Notes: generated by a model not told the origin, from the sequence alone. DNA of 64,000 nucleotides from Prolixibacter sp. SD074 (GCF_009617895.1 NZ_BLAW01000001.1:673001-737000), one strand, 5' to 3'; positions 17,010-27,120 are shown, counted from the stretch's first letter. Numbers and translations: made by a program.

Positions 17010-17120
17010 TGTAATGAGGGATTACTTGAAATTGCATAGGTAAGTTTGGAAAGGAGGGAAGGATGGCGTTTGTTTTTCTTCCCTCCAAAACCAACGCGAA
17101 TTGAGATTGAATACCCTGAT

Positions 17121-18584
17121 ATGGAGAACAAAGTACAGCTGATTACGTATATTGACCGGTTCAGTTGCCGGAATATAAATGAACTACATCAACAATTACT
17201 TCGGGAAGAGTTGAAGCCGCTATTCAGCGGAGTTCATTTGTTACCGTTTTTTTATCCCATCGATAGGGCAGATGCCGGCTTCGATCCCATCGATCACCGA
17301 AAGGTGGATCCCCGATTGGGAACCTGGGAGGATATCAAAGCGTTGAGCCGGGATGTTGATGTAATGGCCGACTTAATTGTGAACCATGTTTCCGCTGAAT
17401 CGCAACAGTTTCTCGATTATTTGGAAAAAGGGGAGAAATCGCCTTATGCGGATATGTTTCTTACCTACCGGAAGATTTTCCCACAAGGGGCTACCGATGA
17501 GGATTTATTGAAAATTTACCGGCCACGCCCTGGTTTTCCATTCTCCCGTTTTCAGTTTAAAGATGGCGCCGAACGGTTTGTCTGGACAACATTTACCAGC
17601 AACCAGATTGATATAGATGTCAACAGCGAGCCAGGCAAAGCTTATCTGGAAAGTATTCTCGATACCTTCCAGGAAGCAGGTATCCGCATGATCCGTCTCG
17701 ATGCTGCAGGATATGCCATCAAGCTGCCGGGAACATCCTGCTTTATGATTGACAAAACGTTTGAGTTTATCGAATCGCTGACGCAGAAGGCGCGTAAGCG
17801 GGGGATGAACGTATTGGTGGAAATTCATTCCCATTACAAAACACAAATCAGTATAGCAGAGAAGGTCGATTATATTTATGACTTTGCCCTACCGGTGCTG
17901 GTGCTCGATACACTGTTTCATAAAAATGCAGCCAATCTGAAAAAGTGGTTGCGGATGAGTCCGCGAAATGCTTTTACCGTGCTGGACACACATGACGGAA
18001 TCGGTATTGTGGATGTAGCCTCGGAACAGGGAGAGCCAGGCCTGATTGACGACCAAGACATTGACCATATTGTCCGGAAAATTCATGAGAATTCCGGGGA
18101 ACAAAGCAAAAAAGCCACGGGCGCTGCTGCTTCCAATCTCGATTTATACCAGGTTAACTGTACCTACTTTAATGCGATGGGATGCGATGAAAACAGTTAC
18201 CTCATCGCCCGCGCCATTCAATTCTTTTCACCCGGGATCCCACAAGTTTATTATATGGGACTGTTCGCGGGATGCAACGACATGAAACTTCTTGAAAAAA
18301 CAAATGTTGGCAGGGATATCAACCGGCATTATTACACAGCGAACGAAGTGGACGAGTCGTTGCAAAAACCTATTGTAAAAAATCTGAGGAAGCTGATTGA
18401 ATTCCGCAATACCCATCCTGCTTTCAATGGGGAATTTGAAATTGTGGAAGGGGGAAACGATGAATTGAAATTGCGCTGGAGTAAAGGGGACGACTTCACG
18501 CAATTATTGGTCGAACTGAACAATATGCAAATGTCAATCAACTATTCCTCTCCCAACGGAGAACAAAATCTGGACCTTATATAA
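17121..18584 (+). CDS. sucrose phosphorylase (GH13_18)
   Basis: Converts sucrose and phosphate to glucose 1-phosphate and fructose in the cytoplasm. The 487-residue protein aligns by eye along its length with Bifidobacterium sucrose phosphorylase: KVQLITYIDR at the start, ADAGFDPIDH, nucleophile Asp194 in IRLDAAGY, acid/base Glu234 in LVEIHSHY, transition-state Asp292 in VLDTHDGIG, then ATGAAASNLDLYQVN. A frame opened 25 codons earlier is not homologous, so I start at ATG 17121. Close relatives in GH13_18 act on sucrose 6'-phosphate or glucosylglycerate; the DPIDH and NLDLYQVN context favours plain sucrose, but this needs assay. Confidence 0.92.
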   Translation: MENKVQLITYIDRFSCRNINELHQQLLREELKPLFSGVHLLPFFYPIDRADAGFDPIDHRKVDPRLGTWEDIKALSRDVDVMADLIVNHVSAESQQFLDYLEKGEKSPYADMFLTYRKIFPQGATDEDLLKIYRPRPGFPFSRFQFKDGAERFVWTTFTSNQIDIDVNSEPGKAYLESILDTFQEAGIRMIRLDAAGYAIKLPGTSCFMIDKTFEFIESLTQKARKRGMNVLVEIHSHYKTQISIAEKVDYIYDFALPVLVLDTLFHKNAANLKKWLRMSPRNAFTVLDTHDGIGIVDVASEQGEPGLIDDQDIDHIVRKIHENSGEQSKKATGAAASNLDLYQVNCTYFNAMGCDENSYLIARAIQFFSPGIPQVYYMGLFAGCNDMKLLEKTNVGRDINRHYYTANEVDESLQKPIVKNLRKLIEFRNTHPAFNGEFEIVEGGNDELKLRWSKGDDFTQLLVELNNMQMSINYSSPNGEQNLDLI

Positions 18585-18593
18585 AACTAAGTA

Positions 18594-20291
18594 ATGAAAG
18601 ACTTAAGTCTGAGCCCGCTTGATATTGGTATCATCATCGTTTACATTGTTGGTATCATCATTTATGGTCTCAAAAAAGCCAAGAGAAAGGACTCGGAAGA
18701 ATATTTCCTGGCGGGAAGAAACATGACCTGGCCAATTGTCGGCATTTCGCTTTTCGCCGCGAATATTGGCAGTAGTACATTAATCGGCCTGGCTTCGGAT
18801 GCATTTAAAACCAATGTGGCAGTTTATAATTACGAATGGATGGCTGCTGTTGTTCTGGTTTTCTTTGCCGTTTTCTTTCTGCCATTTTACCTGAAATCGA
18901 GAGTTTATACCATGCCGGAGTTTCTCGAACGCCGGTACGATAGCCGATCGCGGTATTATTTTTCGTTTATTACCGTCGTCGGGAATGTCGTTATTGATAC
19001 GGCATCCGGACTTTATGCCGGTAACCTGATTCTGAAACTCATTTTCCCGGAAGTCAATTCCACTGTTATCATCATTATTCTGGCGCTGGCAGCTGCTGCT
19101 TATACTATTCCTGGAGGTTTATCATCGGTGGTTCACACCGAGGTTATCCAGGCCATGATTTTGGTCGTTGGTTCCACCCTTCTTACTTATTATGCCTTCT
19201 CGGCAGTAGGGGGTTGGTCGGGTTTAGTGGATGGCCTGCAGGCGCAGATTGATGCCGGAAAACTGCATACGACTACCAAAGAAATTTTCAGCCTGGTGAA
19301 ATCAAGCAAGGATCCGTTAATGCCGTGGACGGGTTTGGTGTTTGGTGTTCCGTTGTTGGGATTCTATTTCTGGGCCAACAACCAATTCATGGTTCAGCGG
19401 GTATTGAGTGCCAAAGATTTGAATCATGGTCGTTGGGGGGCATTATTTGCCGGTTTACTGAAACTTCCGGTAATCTTTATCATGGTACTTCCCGGTGTGA
19501 TAGCCATTGTGCTGTATTCCAAAATGGACATCAGTAGTTTACACTATTATACCGTGAATGATGCGACCGGAGCCAGAATGTTGTGTACCAACTTGTCACA
19601 ATGTCCCAATTTAACCTATCCGGTGTTGATTTACAGTTTGTTGCCGAAAGGGGTCCTGGGACTGGTGATTGCCGGTTTGCTGGCTGCCATGTCTTCGAGT
19701 GTGAGTGCGACCTTGAATTCCGCATCGACACTGATTACTATGGACTTTGTGCATAAAATAAAGCCGGGACTGACGAGTAAACAATTGGTTCGCGTTGGAC
19801 AAATTGCTACGGTTATTCTGGTGATCATTGCCGCTTTGTGGGCTCCCCAAATTGACCGGTTTGGGTCGTTGTTTCAATATCTTCAAATGGTGTTAGGTCT
19901 GATTGCTCCGCCTGTAGTTGCCGTATTCCTATTGGGACTCTTCTGGAAAAGAGGTAATGCAAACGGTGCCTTTGTCAGCCTGATAACAGGTTTGGCAATT
20001 GCCATATTTGTCTTCCTGTCCGAAATATATGGCTGGTCGGATACCATCAACAACATTCAGTTCCTGAATAAAGCACCTTTACTCTTACTTATCTGTATGG
20101 GCGTGCATGTGGGAGTAAGTCTGGCTACCGCGAAACCGCCAACTGATAAGGTGGAAAATATGACCTGGTCAAGAAAGATATTCCGGGAGGAAACAATTGA
20201 ATTGAACGGATTACCCTGGTATAAGAATTACCGTTACCTGTCAATTATATTACTGTTGCTTACTGCAGCCATAGTCTTCTGGTTCCGGTAG
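18594..20291 (+). CDS. sodium:solute symporter (SSS/SGLT family), probable sugar importer
   Basis: A 565-residue inner-membrane transporter with about 14 hydrophobic helices. SGLT-like segments include EEYFLAGRNMTWPIVGISLFA near residue 37, the NIGSSTLIGLASDAF helix and LLAAMSSSVSATLNSASTL (the Na+ site region). It begins ten bases after the sucrose phosphorylase stop, so the two are co-transcribed and the natural role is sodium-driven import of the phosphorylase substrate. The sequence cannot prove sucrose over a monosaccharide. Confidence 0.92.
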   Translation: MKDLSLSPLDIGIIIVYIVGIIIYGLKKAKRKDSEEYFLAGRNMTWPIVGISLFAANIGSSTLIGLASDAFKTNVAVYNYEWMAAVVLVFFAVFFLPFYLKSRVYTMPEFLERRYDSRSRYYFSFITVVGNVVIDTASGLYAGNLILKLIFPEVNSTVIIIILALAAAAYTIPGGLSSVVHTEVIQAMILVVGSTLLTYYAFSAVGGWSGLVDGLQAQIDAGKLHTTTKEIFSLVKSSKDPLMPWTGLVFGVPLLGFYFWANNQFMVQRVLSAKDLNHGRWGALFAGLLKLPVIFIMVLPGVIAIVLYSKMDISSLHYYTVNDATGARMLCTNLSQCPNLTYPVLIYSLLPKGVLGLVIAGLLAAMSSSVSATLNSASTLITMDFVHKIKPGLTSKQLVRVGQIATVILVIIAALWAPQIDRFGSLFQYLQMVLGLIAPPVVAVFLLGLFWKRGNANGAFVSLITGLAIAIFVFLSEIYGWSDTINNIQFLNKAPLLLLICMGVHVGVSLATAKPPTDKVENMTWSRKIFREETIELNGLPWYKNYRYLSIILLLLTAAIVFWFR

Positions 20292-20325
20292 ATATTTTTT
20301 GAACCTGAACAATAAGAAAATAAGA

Positions 20326-20361
20326 AACCCTCTGTAAGTCTATGTTATCTTACAGAGGGTT
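20326..20361. terminator. hairpin ending the sucrose operon
   Basis: Perfect 13-base-pair stem AACCCTCTGTAAG/CTTACAGAGGGTT with a ten-base loop, between convergent genes. There is no long T run, but the stability suggests a bidirectional terminator. Confidence 0.65.
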
Positions 20362-20415
20362 ATGTATAATATAAAATTGGGGCCGCAACATAATTTCTGA
20401 AAATTGAATTTCAGA

Positions 20416-21012
20416 TTATTTTACACCAATTAAGCGTATAATACTGGCTTTACCATTGTGAAAGGGGCCTTCCTGTAACTCAATTTCCTCTTTCCAAATC
20501 TTCCGTTCGCTCAATTCCTGGAAATCAAATTTCAATTCTTCTTCCGAAAAAAGCATAGCCACGTCTTTCGGGCCACCGGTTTGATTATGAATTTGTTCTT
20601 TTGAGAATCCTTCCAGAATAAATGTGCCTCCCTCTTTAAGCGAACTCAGCATTCTTCTATGCCGTTGTGTCCTGTCCGATGCCGAAGCGTGAGCATATAT
20701 CATCGCAACACAATCGAAATGTTCTTCGGGAAGAAGAACCTGGCTGAATCCGGCAACTTGATATTGAATGTGAACACTATTTTGCCCGGCAAGACGCAAT
20801 GCCTTTTTTTGTCCTTCCGTACTGGAATCGAATGCAGTGACTTTCCAGCCTTGTGATGCCGCATAAACCGAATTTCTACCTTCGCCTTCTGCAGGCAATA
20901 AAATTCTACCGGGAGATAACTTTGCCAATTCATCCCGAAAAAATTCGTTTGGGTTTGTCCCGTAAACATATTCATCGGCGGCATACCGCTTGTCCCACCT
21001 GGTGCTACTCAT
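20416..21012 (-). CDS. TehB-like SAM-dependent methyltransferase
   Basis: A 198-residue class I methyltransferase: WDKRYAADEYVYGTNPNEF at the N-terminus (typical of the TehB/thiopurine methylase-like group), a SAM-binding LLPAEGEGRNSVYAA, and an FDCVAMIYAHAS acidic loop. It probably methylates a small toxic molecule such as a metalloid oxyanion or thiol; the substrate is unknown. I use ATG 21012 (MSSTRW) rather than a TTG six codons upstream. It converges with the sucrose operon. Confidence 0.85.
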   Translation of the reverse strand: MSSTRWDKRYAADEYVYGTNPNEFFRDELAKLSPGRILLPAEGEGRNSVYAASQGWKVTAFDSSTEGQKKALRLAGQNSVHIQYQVAGFSQVLLPEEHFDCVAMIYAHASASDRTQRHRRMLSSLKEGGTFILEGFSKEQIHNQTGGPKDVAMLFSEEELKFDFQELSERKIWKEEIELQEGPFHNGKASIIRLIGVK

Positions 21013-21179
21013 CTTTCGGTTTTTAGTCAAGATACAGTAATATTAACCTGAAATTCGTCAAAAGGTTGACTCGTTTTGGTTAAAAAAAGTGAAGGATAAG
21101 TGTATGGGAGATAAAAACAGGCGCGGAATTTTTCCTGCCTGCTTTTAATCCAAATAAACCGAATGGATATCCAGAAATA

Positions 21180-21599
21180 TTAGAGAATATTCCCGCTTTC
21201 GTCGAGTTCTGCTTTGGGATTGTATACAATTTCAATCATAAAACCATTTGGATCACTAATATATCCGTGATAGCCATCCCAGAAAACAGTTTCAGGTTCC
21301 CGAATAACTTTCACATTTTTCTTTTCCAGCTTCTTGATCAATTTGTCCACTTCATCCTTGGTGCGTGTATTGTATGAGATCGTGAAATTACTGAAACATC
21401 GGGAACCGGGAACGGTTTCGGCATCGCTGGCCAGCGCTTCAACGGGGTACAATGCCAGAATGAGGCCATTTAGTTTATAAAAGATGATGTTACTGGTACT
21501 TTCTTCTGTTTTCTTCCATCCCAGCAGATTACTGTAAAAATTTTCTGATTCCTTCAGATTTCTAACGCCAAGCGTTAAATACGAGATTCGTTGTTCCAT
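21180..21599 (-). CDS. VOC-family (glyoxalase/dioxygenase-fold) protein
   Basis: A 139-residue protein with paired beta-alpha-beta-beta-beta modules: RISYLTLGVRNLKESENFYSNLLGW at the start and YHGYISDPNGFMIEIVYNP at the end, the latter with the metal-ligand Glu of the VOC superfamily. Members bind small metabolites, antibiotics or act as metal-dependent lyases; nothing here fixes the substrate. It is in the same direction as the cupin gene, separated by about 110 bases, so weak co-expression is possible. Confidence 0.88.
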   Translation of the reverse strand: MEQRISYLTLGVRNLKESENFYSNLLGWKKTEESTSNIIFYKLNGLILALYPVEALASDAETVPGSRCFSNFTISYNTRTKDEVDKLIKKLEKKNVKVIREPETVFWDGYHGYISDPNGFMIEIVYNPKAELDESGNIL

Positions 21600-21710
21600 G
21601 GTTCGTGTTATGATTTAGCGTAATTATTGGTTTTATATATTCATGTAGTTACGAGGTTGATTGGTGAGCGTTTTTCATTCATATGTCAGGGAATTTTATG
21701 GTAACCTTCG

Positions 21711-22079
21711 TTAAATATTCTCGGGATCCTTTACGGTCAATTGGTTTCGTACCTCTCCGGTATTGATGGTGGTGTTCGGTTCGAACAGTAGGATACAGGC
21801 CCCCTCCGTAGTAACCGGACGATGTTCTGTCCCCCTGGGGACGATAACTAATTCACCCTCGTTTACCTCAATGCTTTTGTCCCGAAGCTCCATGGTAAAT
21901 GAACCATCAATGACCATGAATAACTCGTCTTCGTTTTCATGGCTATGCCACACAAAGCCGCCCTGAAATTTTACCACTTTTACCAACTGTTGATTGAGTT
22001 GTCCAATTACTTTCGGACTCCAGTGATCGTTTAACTTGGAGAATTTCTCTTTTAAATTGATTTTTTCAATCTCAGGCAT
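21711..22079 (-). CDS. small cupin-domain protein
   Basis: A 122-residue single-domain cupin with the metal-binding motif 1 HSHENEDELFMVIDGSF and motif 2 VPRGTEHRPVT. All histidines and the Glu needed for a metal site are present. Comparable proteins act as sugar-binding or enzyme-accessory proteins; no specific role can be assigned. Confidence 0.88.
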   Translation of the reverse strand: MPEIEKINLKEKFSKLNDHWSPKVIGQLNQQLVKVVKFQGGFVWHSHENEDELFMVIDGSFTMELRDKSIEVNEGELVIVPRGTEHRPVTTEGACILLFEPNTTINTGEVRNQLTVKDPENI

Positions 22080-22257
22080 TGCCGAATGTTTTGATTTTAA
22101 CTTATCCTCATCAATAACATTTCCGATAATTGCATCGGAGGAGTATTACTATCATAAATTTCAACGATTAATATAATGAAAGCGGGCGAGAATTAAAAAA
22201 TGAAACCCACATGACATAATAATTATTCGATTGGTTGTAGAATGCGGTGCAAAAGAA

Positions 22258-22288
22258 ATAGAAAACCCGGTTCGGCAGAACCGGGTTT
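22258..22288 (-). terminator. terminator of the M3 peptidase gene
   Basis: Perfect 11-base-pair stem (AAACCCGGTTC/GAACCGGGTTT) with a four-base loop. On the minus strand it lies just after the peptidase stop and is followed by TTTTC. Confidence 0.75.
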
Positions 22289-22314
22289 CAATTCAATTCA
22301 GTTATGTTTATATA

Positions 22315-24435
22315 TTAATCGAGTAATCCTCTGTTTTTCAGCAATGGTTCAATTCCTGGTTCTTTCCCACGGAAGTTGACATAAAGGTTCATCGCTTCAT
22401 CGGTTCCGCCACGTTCCAGAATTTGTGTCCGGAAGGCCGTAGCCACGGTTTGATCGAAAATGTTACCCGCTTCACGGTAGGCTTCAAAAGCATCGGCATC
22501 GAGCACTTCGGCCCAGATATAGCTGTAGTATCCACTGGAATAACCTCCCGAGAAGATGTGCGCAAAGTAAGTCGATTTGTAGCGGGGAATGATTTCATCA
22601 ATCAGCCCGATTTTATTCATCGATTCAGTTTGAAAACTGTTGACATCGATATCCTGAGCTTTTGTAATGGTGTGGTAATCCATGTCGAGGAATGAAGCTG
22701 CCAGGTACTCAACCGTAGCAAATCCCTGGTTGAATTTACCGGCTTTCACCAGTTTGTCGACCAAATCCCGCGGAATTAGTTCTCCTGTTTTGTAATGACG
22801 CGCATACATTTTTAGCACTTCAGGTTGTGGTGCCCAATGCTCCATAATTTGTGACGGAAGCTCTACAAAATCGCGGGCGACAGCAGTTCCCGAAAGCGAA
22901 TTGTAATGCGAATGTGATAACAGTCCGTGTAAAGCGTGACCAAATTCATGAAACAGGGTTTCTACTTCATCGTAGGTCAGCAATGCGGGTTGGCCGCCGG
23001 TCGGCTTAGAGAAATTGGTAACTATAGAAATCACCGGGCGGATGTCTTTCCCGTCCTGGTTATAGTGTTGTTTCCGGTAGCTGGTCATCCAGGCACCTCC
23101 GCGTTTGGAGGCACGTGGATAGAAATCCATATAAAGTACCCCAATTTCAGAACCATCCCGGTCCTTCACTTCAAATACCTTGCAATCGGGATGATACAGC
23201 GGCATGTTATCAAGCTGGGTAAACGTCAGTCCATAGAGTTTATTGGCTACCGCGAATGCACCTTCCCGGACATTGTTCAATTCGAAATAGGGACGCAGTT
23301 GTTCTTCATCCAGATTGTATTTAGCCTTACGGACTTTTTCGGAATAATACCACCAATCCCAGCTTTGCAGCTTGAAGTTGCCACCTTCGACATCAATCAT
23401 CGCTTGCATATCGGCACGTTCTTCTTCGGCGCGTTTCAGGGCAGGGGTCCAAACCTTTTCGAGCAAGGCATAAACATTCTCCGGCTTTTTTGCCATACGG
23501 TTGTCCAGCAAAAAGGCCGACCAGTTATCGTAACCCATCAGGTTCGCTTTCTGCAAACGCAGATTAACCATTTTATTGATGATGGCTTTATTGTCGTACC
23601 CGTTGTCGTTATTTCCACGGTTGTACATGGCTTTGTACAACTTTTCACGCAGGTCACGACGTTCGGAGTACGTAAGGAAAGGAATCCAGCTGGGCTTTTG
23701 CAACGTAAAAACCCACTTTCCATCCATCCCAGCTGCACTGGCTTCTTCCGCTGCAGCGGAAATGGTAGGTTCCGGTAATCCGGTCAGGTCATCCTGGTTA
23801 TCGATGACCAGCTTGAAATTGTTGGTTTCCGCCAGCAGGTTTTCACCGAACTGAAGGGAAAGAAGCGATAGCTCCTCATTAATTTTCTTCAGTTGCTCCT
23901 TCTGTTCTGGTTCCAGGTTGGCACCGCCCCTGACAAAACCTTTATACGTTTCTTCGAGAAGCCTTTTTTGCCCGGTCGACAAGTCGAGCTCATCTTTCTG
24001 GTCAAATACGCTTTTGATGCGGGCAAAGAGCTTTGCGTTCAGATTAATGGCATCGCTGTGTTGCGACAATAGCGGAGCTACTTCTTTGGCAATAGCCTGA
24101 ATAGAATCGTTGGTGTTGGCTCCCTGCATATTGAAGAACACATTACTTACCTTGTTTAGTAACTGTCCGCTGTATTCAAGAGCTTCGATGGTATTGGCAA
24201 AGGAGGGAGCTTCTGAATTATTGATAATCAGGTCAATTTCGGCATTCTGCTCCTCCATGCCCTTTTTGAAAGCAGGCAGGTAATCGGCATCGGTCACCTG
24301 CTCAAAGGGTGGGACCTGAAAAGGTGTATCGAATGGCTCAAAAAATGGATTCACTCGCTGTTTGGGTTGTTTGTTTGCTGAGCATGACAACAAAAATACT
24401 GTTGCCATAAGCAGGATTAGAGTTTTGCTTTTCAT
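22315..24435 (-). CDS. dcp: M3-family zinc metallopeptidase, Dcp-like lipoprotein
   Basis: A 706-residue peptidyl-dipeptidase-like enzyme that releases dipeptides from peptide C-termini. The start MKSKTLILLMATVFLLSCS is a lipoprotein signal with the acceptor Cys at about 18, so it is probably anchored in the cell envelope. The zinc site HEFGH is at residues 496-500 and GYSSGYYSYIWAEV near the C-terminus is characteristic of M3A. Full-length compared with E. coli Dcp (681). A terminator follows. Confident family call; physiological peptide substrates unknown. Confidence 0.93.
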   Translation of the reverse strand: MKSKTLILLMATVFLLSCSANKQPKQRVNPFFEPFDTPFQVPPFEQVTDADYLPAFKKGMEEQNAEIDLIINNSEAPSFANTIEALEYSGQLLNKVSNVFFNMQGANTNDSIQAIAKEVAPLLSQHSDAINLNAKLFARIKSVFDQKDELDLSTGQKRLLEETYKGFVRGGANLEPEQKEQLKKINEELSLLSLQFGENLLAETNNFKLVIDNQDDLTGLPEPTISAAAEEASAAGMDGKWVFTLQKPSWIPFLTYSERRDLREKLYKAMYNRGNNDNGYDNKAIINKMVNLRLQKANLMGYDNWSAFLLDNRMAKKPENVYALLEKVWTPALKRAEEERADMQAMIDVEGGNFKLQSWDWWYYSEKVRKAKYNLDEEQLRPYFELNNVREGAFAVANKLYGLTFTQLDNMPLYHPDCKVFEVKDRDGSEIGVLYMDFYPRASKRGGAWMTSYRKQHYNQDGKDIRPVISIVTNFSKPTGGQPALLTYDEVETLFHEFGHALHGLLSHSHYNSLSGTAVARDFVELPSQIMEHWAPQPEVLKMYARHYKTGELIPRDLVDKLVKAGKFNQGFATVEYLAASFLDMDYHTITKAQDIDVNSFQTESMNKIGLIDEIIPRYKSTYFAHIFSGGYSSGYYSYIWAEVLDADAFEAYREAGNIFDQTVATAFRTQILERGGTDEAMNLYVNFRGKEPGIEPLLKNRGLLD

Positions 24436-24620
24436 GTTAATTAGGTTAATTGTTAATACTGTTAATTGGTTCGCAAATTAGCAAAATGCCCCCAGACCCG
24501 CAATGTGTTTTAGATACACAGGAAGGGGAATAGGTACCTTTCTTTCTAACACGGGAAAACGTGTTTTACAGAAGGACAAGGTGAAAACGAAATACAGGTT
24601 TGTTAATATCAATTAAAAAC

Positions 24621-25179
24621 ATGCGGAAGAAAGAACGTGAAGTTAGTCATTTGAATCATATTCAAAATCGGATCCTTTCCATTTCCGGGTAATTATTCGT
24701 TGCGCCGAATGAGAGAAGAGGCGATCAGCTTAATGCAACAAGTTGCCGGTTCGAAAGGGATACAAATTCGGTTGGATATTGATGATGAGGCTGGCGTACA
24801 TTGTGATTACAACCAAATCAGTTCGGTTCTGCGGAATTTAGTCAGCAACTCCATTAAATTCACCGCCAGTGGAGGGCGTGTGGTGATTAGCAGCCGGGCT
24901 ATTAAAGACGGGTATGTGATAACGGTTAGCGATAATGGCGTTGGCATCGAGCAAAACAAGCTTGATTTAATGCTCCGCCAACGTATTTCTTATACAACAA
25001 AAGGTACAGATAATGAACCGGGAACGGGTTTGGGAATCAGTCTGATTGCCGAATTTGTTGAGAAAAATGATGGAAAATTGATTGGGTCGAGCCGTCCTGG
25101 TCACGGAACTTCTTTTTCCTTTTCATTGCTTGTCGCTACTAAGGAAAGTAATGAAGCAAATAGCCGTTCGGAAGTCTGA
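24621..25179 (+). pseudogene. sensor histidine kinase remnant lacking the phosphoacceptor region
   Basis: The 3' part (from about 24691) encodes a complete HATPase_c domain: N-box LRNLVSNSIKFT, G1 DNGVGI and G2 GTGLGIS. Just upstream, ATG 24621 reads MRKKEREVSHLNHIQNRILS then ISG and stop, which resembles the helix just before the H-box (normally ...ILSIIGHDL...). The H-box and the rest of the dimerisation helices are missing and the two pieces are out of frame. The likely cause is an internal deletion. The ATPase domain might be made from ATG 24709, but could not signal. Confidence 0.72.
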
Positions 25180-25305
25180 AAGTTTCGTTTCTTAAAATTT
25201 AAGTTATTAACTTATTACTTTTCAGAATAAACCAAACATCAAAGCCTCCGTGTCGTTCAAATTTTCTATATTGAGTTAGGATTCAGCTTGTCCATCAACC
25301 CGTTT

Positions 25306-27120
25306 ATGAAAAAAAATATACTCTTTTTCATCCTCTTTATAGCGACCATTCAGGTTTACGGCCAACAAGTCCGCGATGGTATTAACGCAGCGCAGTTCGG
25401 ATTGCTTGAGCAGAAAGATGCAACACCAGCAATTTTAAAAGCGCTGGATGCCTGTTTTGAATCAGGTGCGCCGCGATTAATTGTCCCAAAAGGGACATAT
25501 CATTTCTACCCTGATTATGCCCTGGAGGAATATTTAACGCTGACCGGGGCTTCTAACGGGTTAAGAAGAATTGCTTTCCCGTTGATTAATTTTGAAGATT
25601 TGATTATTGATGGTTCTGAGTCCACCTTTTTTATGCATGGTATGATGTTGCCATTTGAAGTCCAGGGATGTAAAAATATCAGCATCCGAAATATCAATAT
25701 CCGGTTTGTTTCATCGGTGTGGGGTGAAGGAACCGTCACGGAAGTAAATAAAGATGGCAGCTTCTTTACTATTGAGACAAACCGGGGCGATAGTCTGGAG
25801 TTGGCAAATGGAGCTCTTTCGATTAGAAACGAAGGAGAAAACCTACCGGTTAAGATAGTGGGCTGGCTGCGCCCGGGGACATCCGGTAGTTGTTCATTTT
25901 CACCCTCAGGAATAGAGAGTTCCGGTGTTATATCGGCTAAACCATTGAGCCATGGTAATTTTTGGATTGAAGTTCCTGGCGATAAGTTACCGCGTAAAGG
26001 ATGGAAACTAGTTTGGGAATCAAATAGCGAGAGATTGCAGGGCAAGATTTCACCAGCATTTCATTTATCTGGTTCCGATGGAGTCAAGTTGTCCAATCTT
26101 TCCGTAGCGCATGCTCCCGGCAAAGTAATCGTTGCTGAGCAATCGGGGAATGTAATGTTGGATAGATTGAATGTGCTACCTGACAGTGTGGCTGGGCGCA
26201 AATTATCGGTGTTGGCCAATGGTGTTCATTTTATCGGATGTCAAAAGAAGATAGTGATTTCCAATTGTAAGTTTTCGGGTATGATGGGAGACGCCGTATC
26301 AGTTTCCGGACCGACCCTGAAGATCATTAAACGAATTAGTAACAATGTACTAGGTGTTCGGCAAGTGAATGAAAAACAGTGGGGAAGTCAGTTCGCGCAA
26401 GTAGGAGATACCATCCGTTTTATTGATACGAAGAAATCCAGCCTTTGTTGTGAAAGAGTTGTAACACGCATTCGCGATTTGAATGAGCAGTACCAGGAAT
26501 TGTGGTTTGACAGGGCTCTTCCTGCAACCGTTCGGGAAGGGAATTTCCTGATTAATATCTCGCGGCAGCCGGAAGTTATTTTGAGAGGCAATCGGTTCAG
26601 TAATATTATTGGTAACGGAATCAGCTTGCAAACATCAGGAAAAATAATGGTGGAAGGAAACCTTATTCGATCCGGTAAACATGGCATTAATTTGGGGGGT
26701 GAATTTGCTTCGGCATTCCAGCCGGTTATGCTGGACCAGGTATTTATCAAAAACAATATATTCCGACGTTGTGGTACTGGTAATGCGAATGAGGCTCTAA
26801 TTATGATTGGCCCGATCATTTCGGATACACCGGCCGATACAACTTATTTTCATAAAGATATAACCATCGAAGGGAATACATTTTATAACGAAGGGAAGAG
26901 CATTTTGGATGCGGTAGCTACCAGCGGGTTGGTTATCCGTCAAAATACCGTATTCGGCCCGGCTTCCGCCAAAATGACTAACCCGTTGATTCGTCTGCAC
27001 CGTTGTAAAAGGGTTGGGATTGTAGGGAACCGGTACATGAATAAGCTGGAGACCTATTTGCTCATAGAGCAGGTGAACGATCTGTTGTTCTTTAATAACG
27101 AAGGTATTAAATCACCTTAA
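25306..27120 (+). CDS. secreted right-handed beta-helix protein, GH110-like alpha-galactosidase
   Basis: A 604-residue protein with a signal peptide (MKKNILFFILFIATIQVYG). It starts with a pectate-lyase-like module (DATPAILKALDACFESGAP, IVPKGTYHF) and continues as beta-helix coils with repeated NISIRNINIRF, IMVEGNLIRSGKHGINL and ITIEGNTFYNEG. Length and N-terminal pattern fit GH110 exo-alpha-1,3-galactosidases of Bacteroides, which act on blood-group-B-type or algal galactans. An inactive or differently specific beta-helix enzyme is the alternative. I start at ATG 25306, six codons inside a longer frame. It precedes two decayed genes of sugar metabolism. Confidence 0.75.
   Translation: MKKNILFFILFIATIQVYGQQVRDGINAAQFGLLEQKDATPAILKALDACFESGAPRLIVPKGTYHFYPDYALEEYLTLTGASNGLRRIAFPLINFEDLIIDGSESTFFMHGMMLPFEVQGCKNISIRNINIRFVSSVWGEGTVTEVNKDGSFFTIETNRGDSLELANGALSIRNEGENLPVKIVGWLRPGTSGSCSFSPSGIESSGVISAKPLSHGNFWIEVPGDKLPRKGWKLVWESNSERLQGKISPAFHLSGSDGVKLSNLSVAHAPGKVIVAEQSGNVMLDRLNVLPDSVAGRKLSVLANGVHFIGCQKKIVISNCKFSGMMGDAVSVSGPTLKIIKRISNNVLGVRQVNEKQWGSQFAQVGDTIRFIDTKKSSLCCERVVTRIRDLNEQYQELWFDRALPATVREGNFLINISRQPEVILRGNRFSNIIGNGISLQTSGKIMVEGNLIRSGKHGINLGGEFASAFQPVMLDQVFIKNNIFRRCGTGNANEALIMIGPIISDTPADTTYFHKDITIEGNTFYNEGKSILDAVATSGLVIRQNTVFGPASAKMTNPLIRLHRCKRVGIVGNRYMNKLETYLLIEQVNDLLFFNNEGIKSP

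Noticed and set aside
22936-23778. 280-codon open frame opposite the M3 peptidase
   Set aside because: It lies wholly antisense to a confident, full-length peptidase and its translation has no family features; it is a by-product of codon usage.
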